A model generated the notes under the pieces. The model ran no database searches. It was given only the letters and a program-made list of their open reading frames with translations, and was not told the origin of the DNA. Made by a program: the position numbers and the translations under genes. A DNA stretch of 64,000 bases from Candidatus Competibacteraceae bacterium (GTDB taxonomy: Bacteria > Pseudomonadota > Gammaproteobacteria > Competibacterales > Competibacteraceae), in the NCBI GenBank assembly GCA_016712625.1, contig JADJQQ010000001.1, positions 372,001 to 436,000 on the forward strand, in the 5' to 3' direction. Shown piece after piece: positions 16,643 through 25,412 of this stretch; the first letter of the stretch is position 1; the number at the start of each line of letters is the position of its first letter.

Positions 16643-17971
16643 TCAACGCATCAGGCCCTGGCCTTTAAAACCGCCCTTTTTTAGTAAGCTCTCATATTGA
16701 TGCGACATGAGATGAGCCTGCACCTGAGCCATGAAATCCATGACCACGACGACAATAATCAACAACGAGGTGCCGCCAAAATAAAACGGAACCCGCCAAT
16801 ATAAGATGAGAAACTCAGGCAGCAGACAAACGCCGGTGATGTAAAAAGCACCGATCAGCGTCAATCGGGTCAGTACTTTGTCGATATAAGTCGCCGTTTG
16901 AGCCCCCGGCCGGATACCGGGAATAAAAGCGCCAGATTTCTTCAGATTGTCGGCGGTCTCCTTGGAATTGAAGACCAGCGCGGTATAAAAAAAACAGAAG
17001 AACATGATCAAGCTGGCATACATCAAAACATACAGGGGTTGCCCTGGCGACAGCGCTGAAGTGATACTCCGCAACCATTCCATGTTCGGCGTGCTGCCCA
17101 AAAAGCTACCCAAGGTAGCCGGAAACAAAATCAAGCTGGACGCAAAAATGGGCGGAATCACCCCGGACATATTGAGCTTGAGTGGCAAATGGGTCGTTTG
17201 CGCCGCATACATCCGTCGACCTTGCTGACGTTTGGCGTAATTGACGGTGATTCGACGCTGGCCACGCTCGACAAATACCACGAACCCTGTTACCAAGACC
17301 GCTAGCGCCAATAAAAACAGCACTAAGATGACATGCAGCTCGCCCGTTCGCGCTAACTCTAAAGTCCCGCCCACCGCATGTGGCAATCCCGCCACGATGC
17401 CGGCGAAAATAATCATCGAAATCCCGTTACCAATGCCGCGTTCAGTCACCTGCTCGCCGAGCCACATCAAAAACAGCGTTCCAGTCACCAGGCTAATGGT
17501 TGAGGTGACAATAAAACCGATACCGGGTGCGATCACGACCGAAGTGCCGCCAGCCATCTGGTTTTGCAAGGCAACGCTCACGGCAACGCCCTGGAAGGTA
17601 GCCAGCACGACCGTCAGATAGCGCGTATAGCGTGTTAATTTATGGCGGCCAGCCGCTCCACCCTCCTTACGCAACTGCTCCAACGACGGTACGACCATCG
17701 ACATTAACTGCAAAATGATCGACGCCGAGATATAGGGCATCACCCCCAGCGCGAAAATGCTCAAGCGGCTCAAGGCCCCACCCGAAAACATGTTAAACAT
17801 GTCAAGAATGGTGCCGCGCTGTTGGTCGAACAGTTGCGCCATCGCGTGGGGGTCGATGCCCGGCACCGGAATATGTGTGCCGATTCGAAACACCACCAAC
17901 GCTCCCAGTAGAAACAGGAGGCGCTGTCGCAATTCAGTCATTTTGCCGAGATCCGGCAGGGCTGTCGCCAT
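16643..17971 (-). CDS. secY: Protein translocase subunit SecY
   Basis: 442 aa, ten predicted membrane segments, about the E. coli size (443). Recognisable parts are RIGTHIPVPGIDPHAM, MFSGGALSRLSIFALGVMPYI, and FNSKETADNLKKSGAFIPGIRPG in the cytoplasmic loop. It ends near MSHQYESLLKKGGFKGQGL. SecY is the channel of the SecYEG translocon in the inner membrane. It follows rplO by 7 bases in the spc operon. Confidence 0.98.
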   Translation of the reverse strand: MATALPDLGKMTELRQRLLFLLGALVVFRIGTHIPVPGIDPHAMAQLFDQQRGTILDMFNMFSGGALSRLSIFALGVMPYISASIILQLMSMVVPSLEQLRKEGGAAGRHKLTRYTRYLTVVLATFQGVAVSVALQNQMAGGTSVVIAPGIGFIVTSTISLVTGTLFLMWLGEQVTERGIGNGISMIIFAGIVAGLPHAVGGTLELARTGELHVILVLFLLALAVLVTGFVVFVERGQRRITVNYAKRQQGRRMYAAQTTHLPLKLNMSGVIPPIFASSLILFPATLGSFLGSTPNMEWLRSITSALSPGQPLYVLMYASLIMFFCFFYTALVFNSKETADNLKKSGAFIPGIRPGAQTATYIDKVLTRLTLIGAFYITGVCLLPEFLILYWRVPFYFGGTSLLIIVVVVMDFMAQVQAHLMSHQYESLLKKGGFKGQGLMR

Positions 17972-17978
17972 CTTTAGA

Positions 17979-18413
17979 TTACTCGAGGATCGTCCCGCCA
18001 GCCGCCAACACCGCCACGCGGGCGCCCGCGGTCAAAGCCAAACCACGCAAGGTTACCGCCTGACTCAGTTTACCGGAGACGATCACTTTGGCTTGTTTAG
18101 TGAAGATTGGCACTATGTTGGCTGCTTTAAGGGCCGCCAGATCGATCACTTCCGCCTCCACTTTGGCTAAAGCGCCCAATCGCACCTCGGCAGTCTCTTT
18201 AGCGGTCATCGACTGAAAACCGCGCTTTGGCAAGCGCCGCTGCAAGGGCATCTGGCCGCCTTCGAACCCCACCTTGTGATAACCACCAGCGCGGGCATGC
18301 TGGCCTTTGTGGCCGCGTCCGGCGGTCTTGCCAAGCCCAGAACCAATACCGCGCCCGACCCGCGGTTTGTCCGGCCGACTGCCGGCGGCGGGTCTTAAGG
18401 TATTAAGACGCAT
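17979..18413 (-). CDS. rplO: 50S ribosomal protein L15
   Basis: 144 aa. The glycine- and arginine-rich N-terminus has RVGRGIGSGLGKTAGRGHKGQ and the loop GFEGGQMPLQRRLPKRGF. It binds late to 23S rRNA during 50S assembly. It follows rpmD by 4 bases and precedes secY by 7, the spc operon order. Confidence 0.97.
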   Translation of the reverse strand: MRLNTLRPAAGSRPDKPRVGRGIGSGLGKTAGRGHKGQHARAGGYHKVGFEGGQMPLQRRLPKRGFQSMTAKETAEVRLGALAKVEAEVIDLAALKAANIVPIFTKQAKVIVSGKLSQAVTLRGLALTAGARVAVLAAGGTILE

Positions 18414-18417
18414 GGGT

Positions 18418-18600
18418 TCAAGCCTCCTCGACTTTAAGCAGATAAGAAACCTTGCGGATCATACCCCGGTTTTCGGGTGTATCGATGACTACCGCGCTGC
18501 TGTGCATCCGCCGCAGTCCCAACCCGCGAACGCAGGCTTGGTGCGCGGCCAGCCGCCCATGCACGCTTTTAACCAGAGTGACTTTCAGTTTGTCGGCCAT
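18418..18600 (-). CDS. rpmD: 50S ribosomal protein L30
   Basis: 60 aa from the ATG at 18600 (MADKLKVTLVKSVHGR), which matches the family N-terminus; a TTG at 18609 would overlap rpsE and is rejected. It keeps GLRRMHSSAVVIDTPENRGMI. Small globular large-subunit protein, 5 bases after rpsE. Confidence 0.96.
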   Translation of the reverse strand: MADKLKVTLVKSVHGRLAAHQACVRGLGLRRMHSSAVVIDTPENRGMIRKVSYLLKVEEA

Positions 18601-18605
18601 ACCGC

Positions 18606-19115
18606 TCAACTCCGAATTTCGTCGATGGTCTTGCCGCGCTTGGCCGCCTGATAATCCGGCGACTTCATCGTGCTCAAGCCGCGAATGGTCGCCCGCACCA
18701 CATTGATCGGATTACGTGAACCGACACATTTCGCCAGCACATCCTTAACGCCCACCACCTCAAACACGGCGCGCATGGCACCGCCCGCGATGATGCCGGT
18801 ACCTTCCGAAGCCGGCTGCATGAAGATTTGAGCAGCTCCGTGTTCGGCGGTAACTGGATACTGCAGCGTGGTGCCATTGAGCGGGACGTTACGCATGTTC
18901 TTGCGCGCCTTGTCCATCGCTTTTTGAATGGCCATCGGCACTTCACGCGCCTTGCCATAACCCAGTCCGACCCGGCCGTTGCCATCGCCAACCACGGTCA
19001 AGGCGGTGAAGCCAAATTGCCGCCCCCCCTTGACAACTTTGGCTACCCGATTGACGGCAATCAATTTTTCTTGCAAGCCGTCGGTATTTTGAGAGCCTTC
19101 TACATTTGTCGCCAT
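18606..19115 (-). CDS. rpsE: 30S ribosomal protein S5
   Basis: 169 aa. The double-stranded RNA-binding fold segment KLIAVNRVAKVVKGGRQFGF and the loop VVGDGNGRVGLGYGKAREVP are conserved. S5 contributes to decoding accuracy and mRNA unwinding at the entry site. Follows rplR by 11 bases. Confidence 0.98.
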   Translation of the reverse strand: MATNVEGSQNTDGLQEKLIAVNRVAKVVKGGRQFGFTALTVVGDGNGRVGLGYGKAREVPMAIQKAMDKARKNMRNVPLNGTTLQYPVTAEHGAAQIFMQPASEGTGIIAGGAMRAVFEVVGVKDVLAKCVGSRNPINVVRATIRGLSTMKSPDYQAAKRGKTIDEIRS

Positions 19116-19126
19116 GCTTGTGTTCC

Positions 19127-19501
19127 TTAAAACTCCAAACCGTTCTCGCGGGCGGCATCAGCCAAGGCCTTCACCCGGCCGTGATTCATAAAGCCGGAGC
19201 GGTCAAATGCCACTTTGGCCACGCCGATCGCCTTGGCCTTTTCCGCGATCGCCTTGCCCACCAACTTGGCGGCCGCGATATCGCCGGTGCTCTTAAGCGT
19301 CTGACGAAGCGCGGGATCCAAGGTCGAAGCGGCCGCCAAAGTACGATCGCCGGTCGGTGCTGGAATGATGATCTGGGCATAGATGTGGCTCGGCGTGCGA
19401 TGTACGCAAAGCCGATGAACACCCAATTCGCGGATCTTGTACCGGGTCCGCAACCCGCGCCGCAAGCGGGCGGTCTTCTTGTCGGCTGCTTTCTTGTCCA
19501 T
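19127..19501 (-). CDS. rplR: 50S ribosomal protein L18
   Basis: 124 aa, a few residues longer than E. coli (117) through an N-terminal MDKKAADKK segment. VHRTPSHIYAQII, FDRSGFMNHGRVKALADAARE and the C-terminal GLEF are typical. L18 binds 5S rRNA with L5 and L25. Follows rplF by 9 bases. Confidence 0.97.
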   Translation of the reverse strand: MDKKAADKKTARLRRGLRTRYKIRELGVHRLCVHRTPSHIYAQIIIPAPTGDRTLAAASTLDPALRQTLKSTGDIAAAKLVGKAIAEKAKAIGVAKVAFDRSGFMNHGRVKALADAARENGLEF

Positions 19502-19510
19502 GGCGAGTCC

Positions 19511-20083
19511 TTACTTCTTCTTGGCTTCTTTCAGGATGATGGTTTCATCGGAATAGCGCACGCCTTTGCCCTTGTAGGGCTCCGGCGGCCGATAGGCGCG
19601 GATTTTGGCGGCCACTTCACCGACCTGCTGCTTGTCCACGCCCTGGATGATGATCTCCGTTTGGGTCGGGGTCTGTATGGCGATGCCGTCGGGCACCTTG
19701 AACTCGACTGGATGGGAGAAGCCCAGGGTCAGATTCAGCACCTTGCCTTGCGCCTGAGCCTTGTAGCCCACGCCGACTAGTTGCAGTTTGCGTTGAAACC
19801 CTTGGGACACGCCGATGACCATATTATTGAGCAGAGCGCGCATGGTGCCGGTCATGGCCCGATACTTGGCCTCATTAGTCAATTGGCGCGGGCTGACCAG
19901 TAATTCGCCATTTTCCTGCCGCACCTCCACCCAGGGATGGATGTGTAGTTCAGCCAAACCGTTCTTGCCTTTGAGGGCAATAAGCTGACCCTCGATGCTC
20001 ACGCTGACACCGGTGGGCACGGGGATGGGCTTCTTGCCGACCCGTGAGGTACGGATCTTGATTTCCTTGATGACGGTTGCCAT
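19511..20083 (-). CDS. rplF: 50S ribosomal protein L6, with a short N-terminal extension
   Basis: 190 aa, 13 longer than E. coli. The extra residues precede SRVGKKPIPVPTGV, where other L6 proteins normally begin. The ATG at 20083 has an AAGGAG ribosome-binding site, so the extension (MATVIKEIKIRT) is probably translated. The C-terminal PEPYKGKGVRYSDE is conserved. L6 lies near the GTPase centre by the sarcin-ricin loop. Confidence 0.96.
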   Translation of the reverse strand: MATVIKEIKIRTSRVGKKPIPVPTGVSVSIEGQLIALKGKNGLAELHIHPWVEVRQENGELLVSPRQLTNEAKYRAMTGTMRALLNNMVIGVSQGFQRKLQLVGVGYKAQAQGKVLNLTLGFSHPVEFKVPDGIAIQTPTQTEIIIQGVDKQQVGEVAAKIRAYRPPEPYKGKGVRYSDETIILKEAKKK

Positions 20084-20095
20084 GCGTCTACTCCT

Positions 20096-20494
20096 TTACG
20101 CCACAATACATAGCACTTCGCCGCCGTGTCCGGCGGCGCGGGCGGCGCGGTCGCTCATCAGCCCCTGGGGCGTCGATACGATGGCGATCCCTAAACCGTT
20201 CATCACCTTGGGCAACTCATCCTTGCCGCGAAATACCCGCCGGCCGGGACGGCTGACCCGTTCGATCCGGTCGATGACCGGTTGTCCCTCGAAATACTTC
20301 AAAGTGACCGTCAGTTCCGCCTTGCTAGCATCGGTTCGAGCCAGGGCAAAGTCGCTGATATAGCCTTCATCGCGCAACACCCGCGCAACGGCCATTTTTA
20401 GTTTGGAGGCGGGCATGGCAACCTGCGCCTTAGCCGCCGCTTGGGCATTGCGGATACGCGTCAGCATATCCGCGATGGGATCGGTCATACTCAT
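20096..20494 (-). CDS. rpsH: 30S ribosomal protein S8
   Basis: 132 aa starting MSMTDPIADMLTRIRNAQ, identical in layout to E. coli; STPQGLMSDRAARAAGHGGE is the C-terminal signature. S8 binds the central domain of 16S rRNA and in E. coli represses the spc operon at the rplE start. Located between rpsN (90-base gap) and rplF. Confidence 0.98.
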   Translation of the reverse strand: MSMTDPIADMLTRIRNAQAAAKAQVAMPASKLKMAVARVLRDEGYISDFALARTDASKAELTVTLKYFEGQPVIDRIERVSRPGRRVFRGKDELPKVMNGLGIAIVSTPQGLMSDRAARAAGHGGEVLCIVA

Positions 20495-20584
20495 CTTGTC
20501 AAATCACTCCACGGAGTCAGTCTTGGGCCGTTGCGGGACGCCCCTGAACTTAAGCACTCAATACCAGCCCGCGATGGGCCGGAT

Positions 20585-20890
20585 TTACCAGCTTGCCTTG
20601 TGTAATCCAGGCACATCGCCGCGCATGGCGGCTTCCCGCAATTTATTGCGGGCCAAGCCGAACTTGCGATAAAAACCGTGAGGCCGGCCGGTCAGCCGGC
20701 AACGGTTGTGCAGCCGGCTCGGACTCGCATCCCGGGGCAATTCCTGCAGTTGCCGTTGCGCTTCCCGCCGCTGTTGGTCACTGCTGGCGGAATCGCCCAA
20801 GATGTCCTTCAGCGCGCTTCGTTTGGCGGCATATCGCGCGACAATGCGCGCCCGCTTGGTCTCGCGGTTGATCATACTCAGTTTTGCCAC
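20585..20890 (-). CDS. rpsN: 30S ribosomal protein S14
   Basis: 101 aa, the zinc-free (C-) long form: MAKLSMINRETKRARIVARY at the start and RCRLTGRPHGFYRKFGLARNKLRE near the end, without the paired CxxC motifs. S14 sits in the 30S head. Follows rplE by 10 bases. Confidence 0.97.
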   Translation of the reverse strand: MAKLSMINRETKRARIVARYAAKRSALKDILGDSASSDQQRREAQRQLQELPRDASPSRLHNRCRLTGRPHGFYRKFGLARNKLREAAMRGDVPGLHKASW

Positions 20891-20900
20891 ACCCTAATCC

Positions 20901-21440
20901 TCAGTTCCGGAAGGGGAAATTAAACGCGGCCAACAACGCGCGCCCTTCTTCATCGTTACGGGCGTTGGTGGTGATGGTGATGTCGAGACCACGAATTGCA
21001 TCAATCTTGTCATAATCGATTTCCGGGAAAATGATCTGCTCTCGCACTCCAAGGCTGTAATTGCCGCGGCCGTCGAAAGCCCGCGCGCTAAAGCCGCGAA
21101 AATCGCGGATACGCGGGATGGCGACATTGATCAAGCGATCCAGAAATTCGTACATCCGGTCGCGCCGCAAGGTGACTTTGCACCCGATCGGCCAGCCGGC
21201 ACGGATCTTGAACCCGGCGATCGACTTGCGCGATAGCGTCACCACCGGCTTCTGACCGGCGATTTGGGTCAGATTGCCGACCGCATGTTCCATGATTTTC
21301 TTATCGGCGACCGCCTCGCCGACGCCCATGTTTAAAGTGACCTTGGTGATGCGCGGCACTTCCATGATATTGCCGTAGTTGAACTGCTGGAGCAGTTTCG
21401 GCGCCACCGTCTCACGATAATACTGTTGCAGTCGCACCAT
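20901..21440 (-). CDS. rplE: 50S ribosomal protein L5
   Basis: 179 aa from the ATG at 21440 (MVRLQQYYRETVAPKL), which has a perfect GGAGGTGGCC leader; the longer frame to 21524 is rejected because it overlaps rplX. MGVGEAVADKK, GQKPVVTLSRKSIAGFKIR and GLDITITTNARNDEEGRALL are conserved. It binds 5S rRNA and contacts P-site tRNA. Confidence 0.98.
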   Translation of the reverse strand: MVRLQQYYRETVAPKLLQQFNYGNIMEVPRITKVTLNMGVGEAVADKKIMEHAVGNLTQIAGQKPVVTLSRKSIAGFKIRAGWPIGCKVTLRRDRMYEFLDRLINVAIPRIRDFRGFSARAFDGRGNYSLGVREQIIFPEIDYDKIDAIRGLDITITTNARNDEEGRALLAAFNFPFRN

Positions 21441-21450
21441 GGCCACCTCC

Positions 21451-21768
21451 TCAGACATCCACGACTTCGTTATTGGACTTGAAGTAGCGCACTTTCCGGC
21501 CATCTTCCAGCACCCGGAAACCAATCCGGTCTCCCTTGTGGGTAACGGGATTGAACAGCATCACGTTGGACACATGAACCGCCGCCTCACGCTCGACGAT
21601 GCCGCCGGCGACACCGCGGGCCGGATTTGGTTTGGTGTGGCGCTTGATCATGTTGATGCCGGCCACGATCACGCGATCACTGTCCACCACCCGCATTATC
21701 TTGCCGCGCCGGCCTTTGTCTTTGCCGGCGATGACGATGACTTCATCGTCTTTTCTAATTCTACGCAT
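21451..21768 (-). CDS. rplX: 50S ribosomal protein L24
   Basis: 105 aa. The KOW motif region is VIVIAGKDKGRRGKIMRV, followed by VIVAGINMIKRHTKPNP. An assembly initiator of the 50S subunit at the tunnel exit. 18 bases after rplN and 10 before rplE. Confidence 0.97.
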   Translation of the reverse strand: MRRIRKDDEVIVIAGKDKGRRGKIMRVVDSDRVIVAGINMIKRHTKPNPARGVAGGIVEREAAVHVSNVMLFNPVTHKGDRIGFRVLEDGRKVRYFKSNNEVVDV

Positions 21769-21786
21769 TGCCGCTTTCCTCCCGTC

Positions 21787-22155
21787 TCACAAGACTTCTG
21801 GAGCCAGGGAAATGATTTTCATGAACCGCTCGCTACGTAACTCGCGGGTGACTGGCCCGAAGATGCGGGTGCCGATCGGCTCCAACTTGTTGTTGAGCAG
21901 CACCGCCGCATTGCCGTCAAAGCGGATCAGGGAACCATCCGGCCGCCGCACTCCCTTACGGGTGCGCACCACGACGGCGTTATAGACCTCGCCCTTGCTC
22001 ACTTTACCGCGCGGGATCGCATCCTTGATGCTGACCTTAATGACGTCGCCGATGTGAGCGTACCGACGGTGCGAGCCGCCCAACACCTTGATGCACATCA
22101 GCCGACGAGCGCCGCTGTTGTCGGCGACATCCAACATTGTTTGCATCTGAATCAT
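21787..22155 (-). CDS. rplN: 50S ribosomal protein L14
   Basis: 122 aa, the standard length. MIQMQTMLDVADNSGARR, the central IKDAIPRGKVSKGEV and the C-terminal RFMKIISLAPEVL are diagnostic. Forms an intersubunit bridge and is the target of the RsfS silencing factor in other bacteria. Confidence 0.98.
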   Translation of the reverse strand: MIQMQTMLDVADNSGARRLMCIKVLGGSHRRYAHIGDVIKVSIKDAIPRGKVSKGEVYNAVVVRTRKGVRRPDGSLIRFDGNAAVLLNNKLEPIGTRIFGPVTRELRSERFMKIISLAPEVL

Positions 22156-22221
22156 GGTTCTACATTCCGGTTACGGAGTTTGAAAAGCGCCAGCGGCCAA
22201 CCCGCACGCCAGCGGCAACGC

Positions 22222-22485
22222 TCATTGGGCGCGCTCGACCACGCCGACCAGAGTCCACGCCTTGGTCTTGGCCAGCGGACGGCATTGCTTGATGGTCACC
22301 AAATCGCCTTCCCGGCATTCGTTTTGCTCGTCGTGGGCGTGCAGCTTGGTGGTCCGCCGGATGTATTTACCGTAAACCGGGTGTTTGACCAGCCGTTCGA
22401 TCGCCACGGTGATGGTCTTGTCCATCTTGCTGCTGGTCACGCGTCCGGTCAGCGTACGTTCCGTCTGTTGGATTTCGATCATCAT
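22222..22485 (-). CDS. rpsQ: 30S ribosomal protein S17
   Basis: 87 aa. RTLTGRVTSSKMDKTITVAI, KHPVYGKYIRRTTKLHAHDE and EGDLVTIKQCRPLAKTKAW are typical of this OB-fold protein. Its ATG overlaps the rpmC TGA (ATGA); a second ATG immediately downstream is an alternative start. Confidence 0.97.
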   Translation of the reverse strand: MMIEIQQTERTLTGRVTSSKMDKTITVAIERLVKHPVYGKYIRRTTKLHAHDEQNECREGDLVTIKQCRPLAKTKAWTLVGVVERAQ

Positions 22486-22676
22486 GCCTTGCCTGCCTTT
22501 TCACCCATTACCATTTTGACTCGAGCGATATTTCGCCGCGCCCGCCGGAACAGATGGGGTTTGCTAGATTGACCGGTGGCCCGTTGCATCCGAAGGTTGA
22601 ATTGCTCCCGCAACAACGCCAGCAGTTCCTGCTTTAATTCGTCTTGATTTTTCTGTCGCAGCTCGCTCGCGTTCAT
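22482..22676 (-). CDS. rpmC: 50S ribosomal protein L29
   Basis: 64 aa helical hairpin protein: MNASELRQKNQDELKQELL, then QFNLRMQRATGQ and RARRNIARVKMVM. It sits at the tunnel exit. The ATG at 22676 overlaps the rplP stop (TGATG); a GTG one codon upstream is possible. The stop overlaps the rpsQ start, so the three genes are translationally coupled. Confidence 0.97.
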   Translation of the reverse strand: MNASELRQKNQDELKQELLALLREQFNLRMQRATGQSSKPHLFRRARRNIARVKMVMGEKAGKA

Positions 22677-23089
22677 CACATCACCGTCCGAGTCACAAAA
22701 ATCGTTTGTACGGGGAGTTTGGCCGCCGCTAGACGAAACGCTTCACGGGCGATGGCCTCGGTCACACCCTCCACTTCATACAACACACGGCCCGGCTTGA
22801 TCTTGGCTACCCAAAGCTCAACGTTACCCTTGCCGCTGCCCATGCGCACCTCCAAGGGTTTTTTGGTGATGGGCTTGTCCGGGAAAATGCGAATCCATAC
22901 CTTACCGCCACGCTTGATATAACGGTTGATGGCTCGCCGCGCCGCTTCGATCTGGCGGGCGGTCAACATCCCACGCGTGGTGCACTTCAACCCGTATTCG
23001 CCGAAACTCACCCAGGTGCCGCTGGTGGCGACGCCGGTGTTGCGCCCCTTGCGCTGCTTGCGGAATTTCGTTCTTTTCGGCTGTAACAT
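22676..23089 (-). CDS. rplP: 50S ribosomal protein L16
   Basis: 137 aa. MLQPKRTKFRKQRKGRN is the conserved start, with GMLTARQIEAARRAINRYIKR and RMGSGKGNVELWVAKIKPG. L16 helps to build the A site and the peptidyl transferase region. The arginine hydroxylated by YcfD in E. coli lies in this central region. Follows rpsC after a 65-base gap. Confidence 0.98.
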   Translation of the reverse strand: MLQPKRTKFRKQRKGRNTGVATSGTWVSFGEYGLKCTTRGMLTARQIEAARRAINRYIKRGGKVWIRIFPDKPITKKPLEVRMGSGKGNVELWVAKIKPGRVLYEVEGVTEAIAREAFRLAAAKLPVQTIFVTRTVM

Positions 23090-23154
23090 AATCCGTCTCG
23101 TCTATAAACGAAGGAACTCCGCGTCAGTCGGCGCGGAGTTCTGTAAGCATTCGA

Positions 23155-23838
23155 TTAACTGGCAGCGGCCTTTTCGGACTTTGCCTCGCCTGGCCGGTCG
23201 AAACCAAAGACCTCGCCCCGGAAAATCCAGACCTTGATCCCAATCACGCCATACGTCGTTTGGGCTTCGGCAAAGCCATAATCGATATTGGCGCGCAACG
23301 TATGCAGGGGAACGCGACCTTCGCGAGTCCACTCGCTGCGCGCGATCTCAGCGCCGTTCAAACGGCCCGAAACTTGTATTTTAATCCCCAATGCGCCCAA
23401 ACGCATAGCATTTGACACCGACCGTTTCATCGCCCGTCGGAACATGATGCGCCGCTCCAACTGTTGGGCTACCCCTTCCGCCACCAGTTGCGCGTCGAGC
23501 TCCGGTTTGCGGATTTCCTCAATGTTAAGCTGCAAATCCTTGATATCTAAACCCATCATCCGAGCGACCTCCTTGCGCAGGGCTTCGATATCTTCACCTT
23601 TCTTACCGATCACCACCCCGGGACGAGCGGTATGGATGGTGATGCGCGCCAGCTTGGCCGGTCGTTCGATCTGAATGCGGCTGACCGAGGCATTAGCCAG
23701 CTTCTTCTTCAAATACTGGCGCACTTTGAGATCGGTCTCCAACAGATCAGGAAAATTCTTGCTGTTGGCATACCATTTGGAAGTCCAGTCGGAGGCGATT
23801 CCCAACCGTATGCCCGTCGGGCTGACTTTCTGACCCAT
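23155..23838 (-). CDS. rpsC: 30S ribosomal protein S3
   Basis: 227 aa. MGQKVSPTGIRLGI at the start, the KH-domain GVVIGKKGEDIEALR, and GLGIKIQ-type C-domain sequence (GALGIKIQVSGRLNGAEIAR). S3 lines the mRNA entry channel and has helicase function with S4 and S5. Follows rplV by 16 bases. Confidence 0.98.
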   Translation of the reverse strand: MGQKVSPTGIRLGIASDWTSKWYANSKNFPDLLETDLKVRQYLKKKLANASVSRIQIERPAKLARITIHTARPGVVIGKKGEDIEALRKEVARMMGLDIKDLQLNIEEIRKPELDAQLVAEGVAQQLERRIMFRRAMKRSVSNAMRLGALGIKIQVSGRLNGAEIARSEWTREGRVPLHTLRANIDYGFAEAQTTYGVIGIKVWIFRGEVFGFDRPGEAKSEKAAAS

Positions 23839-23854
23839 GTCGCTCTGGCTCCTG

Positions 23855-24184
23855 TTATTCGGCTACGGTCACGGTGATATGACTGGTGCGCTTGACGATA
23901 CGATTGCCACGGCCCTTGGCGCGGGCGTGCATCCGCTTCAGCACGGGACCGCCGTCCACTTGGATAGTGGCCACCTTCAATTCGTCAATATCAGCGCCTT
24001 CGTTGTGTTCAGCGTTGGCAATGGCTGATTCCAAGACGCTCTTGATCAGCTGGGCGGCTTTTTTATTGCTGAACGTCAGCAATTGTAACGCCCGCTCCAC
24101 TGGCAGGCTGCGCACCTGGTCGGCCACTAACCGGGCCTTCTGTGGCGAAATGCGGGCATGTTTCATAATGGCGACAGCTTGCAT
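23855..24184 (-). CDS. rplV: 50S ribosomal protein L22
   Basis: 109 aa. KHARISPQKARLVADQVR and the C-terminal GPVLKRMHARAKGRGNRI loop, whose tip reaches into the exit tunnel where macrolide resistance mutations occur in other species. No tunnel-loop deletion is evident. Follows rpsS by 12 bases. Confidence 0.98.
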   Translation of the reverse strand: MQAVAIMKHARISPQKARLVADQVRSLPVERALQLLTFSNKKAAQLIKSVLESAIANAEHNEGADIDELKVATIQVDGGPVLKRMHARAKGRGNRIVKRTSHITVTVAE

Positions 24185-24196
24185 TGGAACGCCTCT

Positions 24197-24469
24197 CTAT
24201 TTCGATTTTTTATCGGCGGCATGGCCGCGATAAGTGCGAGTGGCGGCAAACTCGCCTAGCTTGTGACCCACCATATTTTCGGTAACCAGAATCGGCACAT
24301 GCTGACGACCGTTGTGCACCGCCATGGTCAAGCCCACCATGTCGGGCAAAACCATCGAGCGGCGCGACCAGGTTTTAATTGGCCGCTTGACATTGGTCGC
24401 AATCGCCTGTTCCACCTTCTTGACCAGATGGAGATCGACAAACGGTCCTTTTTTAATCGAACGTGGCAC
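24197..24469 (-). CDS. rpsS: 30S ribosomal protein S19
   Basis: 90 aa: MPRSIKKGPFVDLHLVKKV, WSRRSMVLPDMVGLTMAVHN and KLGEFAATRTYRGHAADKKSK. It pairs with S13 in the 30S head. Follows rplB with a 72-base gap. Confidence 0.98.
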   Translation of the reverse strand: MPRSIKKGPFVDLHLVKKVEQAIATNVKRPIKTWSRRSMVLPDMVGLTMAVHNGRQHVPILVTENMVGHKLGEFAATRTYRGHAADKKSK

Positions 24470-24541
24470 GTTACTTATCCTCTCGGTTGCCCGTCATCTT
24501 GACGGGACGGCCGCTAGCTTGGATCCGGGCGGCCCTTGGCA

Positions 24542-25369
24542 TCATTTCAGTTTACGCCGACGCACGATCAATTTGTCGGTACGCTTGTTGGAGCGGGTCT
24601 TATGGCCCTTGGTGGGCAAACCCCACGGCGACACTGGATGGCGACCGCCGGAGGTGCGGCCCTCACCGCCGCCGTGCGGATGGTCGACCGGGTTCATGGC
24701 GACGCCGCGGACCGTGGGCCGGATGCCCCGCCAGCGCTTGGCGCCGGCTTTACCGAGCGAGCGCAAATTGTGCTCTTCGTTACCAACCTCGCCGATGGTG
24801 GCTTTGCAGTCTACATGCACCTTGCGGATTTCTCCCGACCGCAACCGCAGGGTGGCGTAGCTGCCTTCGCGAGCCACCAATTGCACCGAGGCGCCGGCGC
24901 TGCGAGCGATTTGATCGCCCTTGCCGGGCCGGAACTCCACGCAATGCACTTGGCTCCCAACCGGCACGCTGCGCAGCGGCAAGGTGTTGCCCGGTTTGAT
25001 CGGCGCGGCCGGACCGGACAGCAAGCTGGCGCCGACACTCACTCCGCGCGGGGCGATGATGTAGCGACGCTCGCCGTCAGCGTAAAGCAATAACGCAATG
25101 TGGGCGCTGCGGTTCGGATCGTATTCCAGCCGTTCGACTTTGGCGGGAATATTATCCTTGTTACGTTTGAAGTCGATCAATCGATAATGCTGTTTGTGGC
25201 CGCCGCCCTGATGCCGGGTGGTGATGCGGCCCATATTGTTGCGACCGCCGCCGCGAGTTTGATTTTCCAGCAAAGGCGCGTGCGGCCGACCCTTATGCAG
25301 GTTCGGATTGACGACCTTCACCAGGAAACGCCGGCCGGGCGATGTCGGTTTGGTCTTGACGATTGGCAT
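24542..25369 (-). CDS. rplB: 50S ribosomal protein L2
   Basis: 275 aa. The near-active-site signature NPVDHPHGGGEGRTSGGRHP is intact, including the histidine important for subunit association and peptidyl transfer. KTKPTSPGRRFLVKV begins the protein. Follows rplW by 43 bases in the S10 operon. Confidence 0.98.
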   Translation of the reverse strand: MPIVKTKPTSPGRRFLVKVVNPNLHKGRPHAPLLENQTRGGGRNNMGRITTRHQGGGHKQHYRLIDFKRNKDNIPAKVERLEYDPNRSAHIALLLYADGERRYIIAPRGVSVGASLLSGPAAPIKPGNTLPLRSVPVGSQVHCVEFRPGKGDQIARSAGASVQLVAREGSYATLRLRSGEIRKVHVDCKATIGEVGNEEHNLRSLGKAGAKRWRGIRPTVRGVAMNPVDHPHGGGEGRTSGGRHPVSPWGLPTKGHKTRSNKRTDKLIVRRRKLK

Positions 25370-25412
25370 CGGATTTACCTTTGTCTTAGGGGACGGGGTG
25401 AGGAGCCTTCAC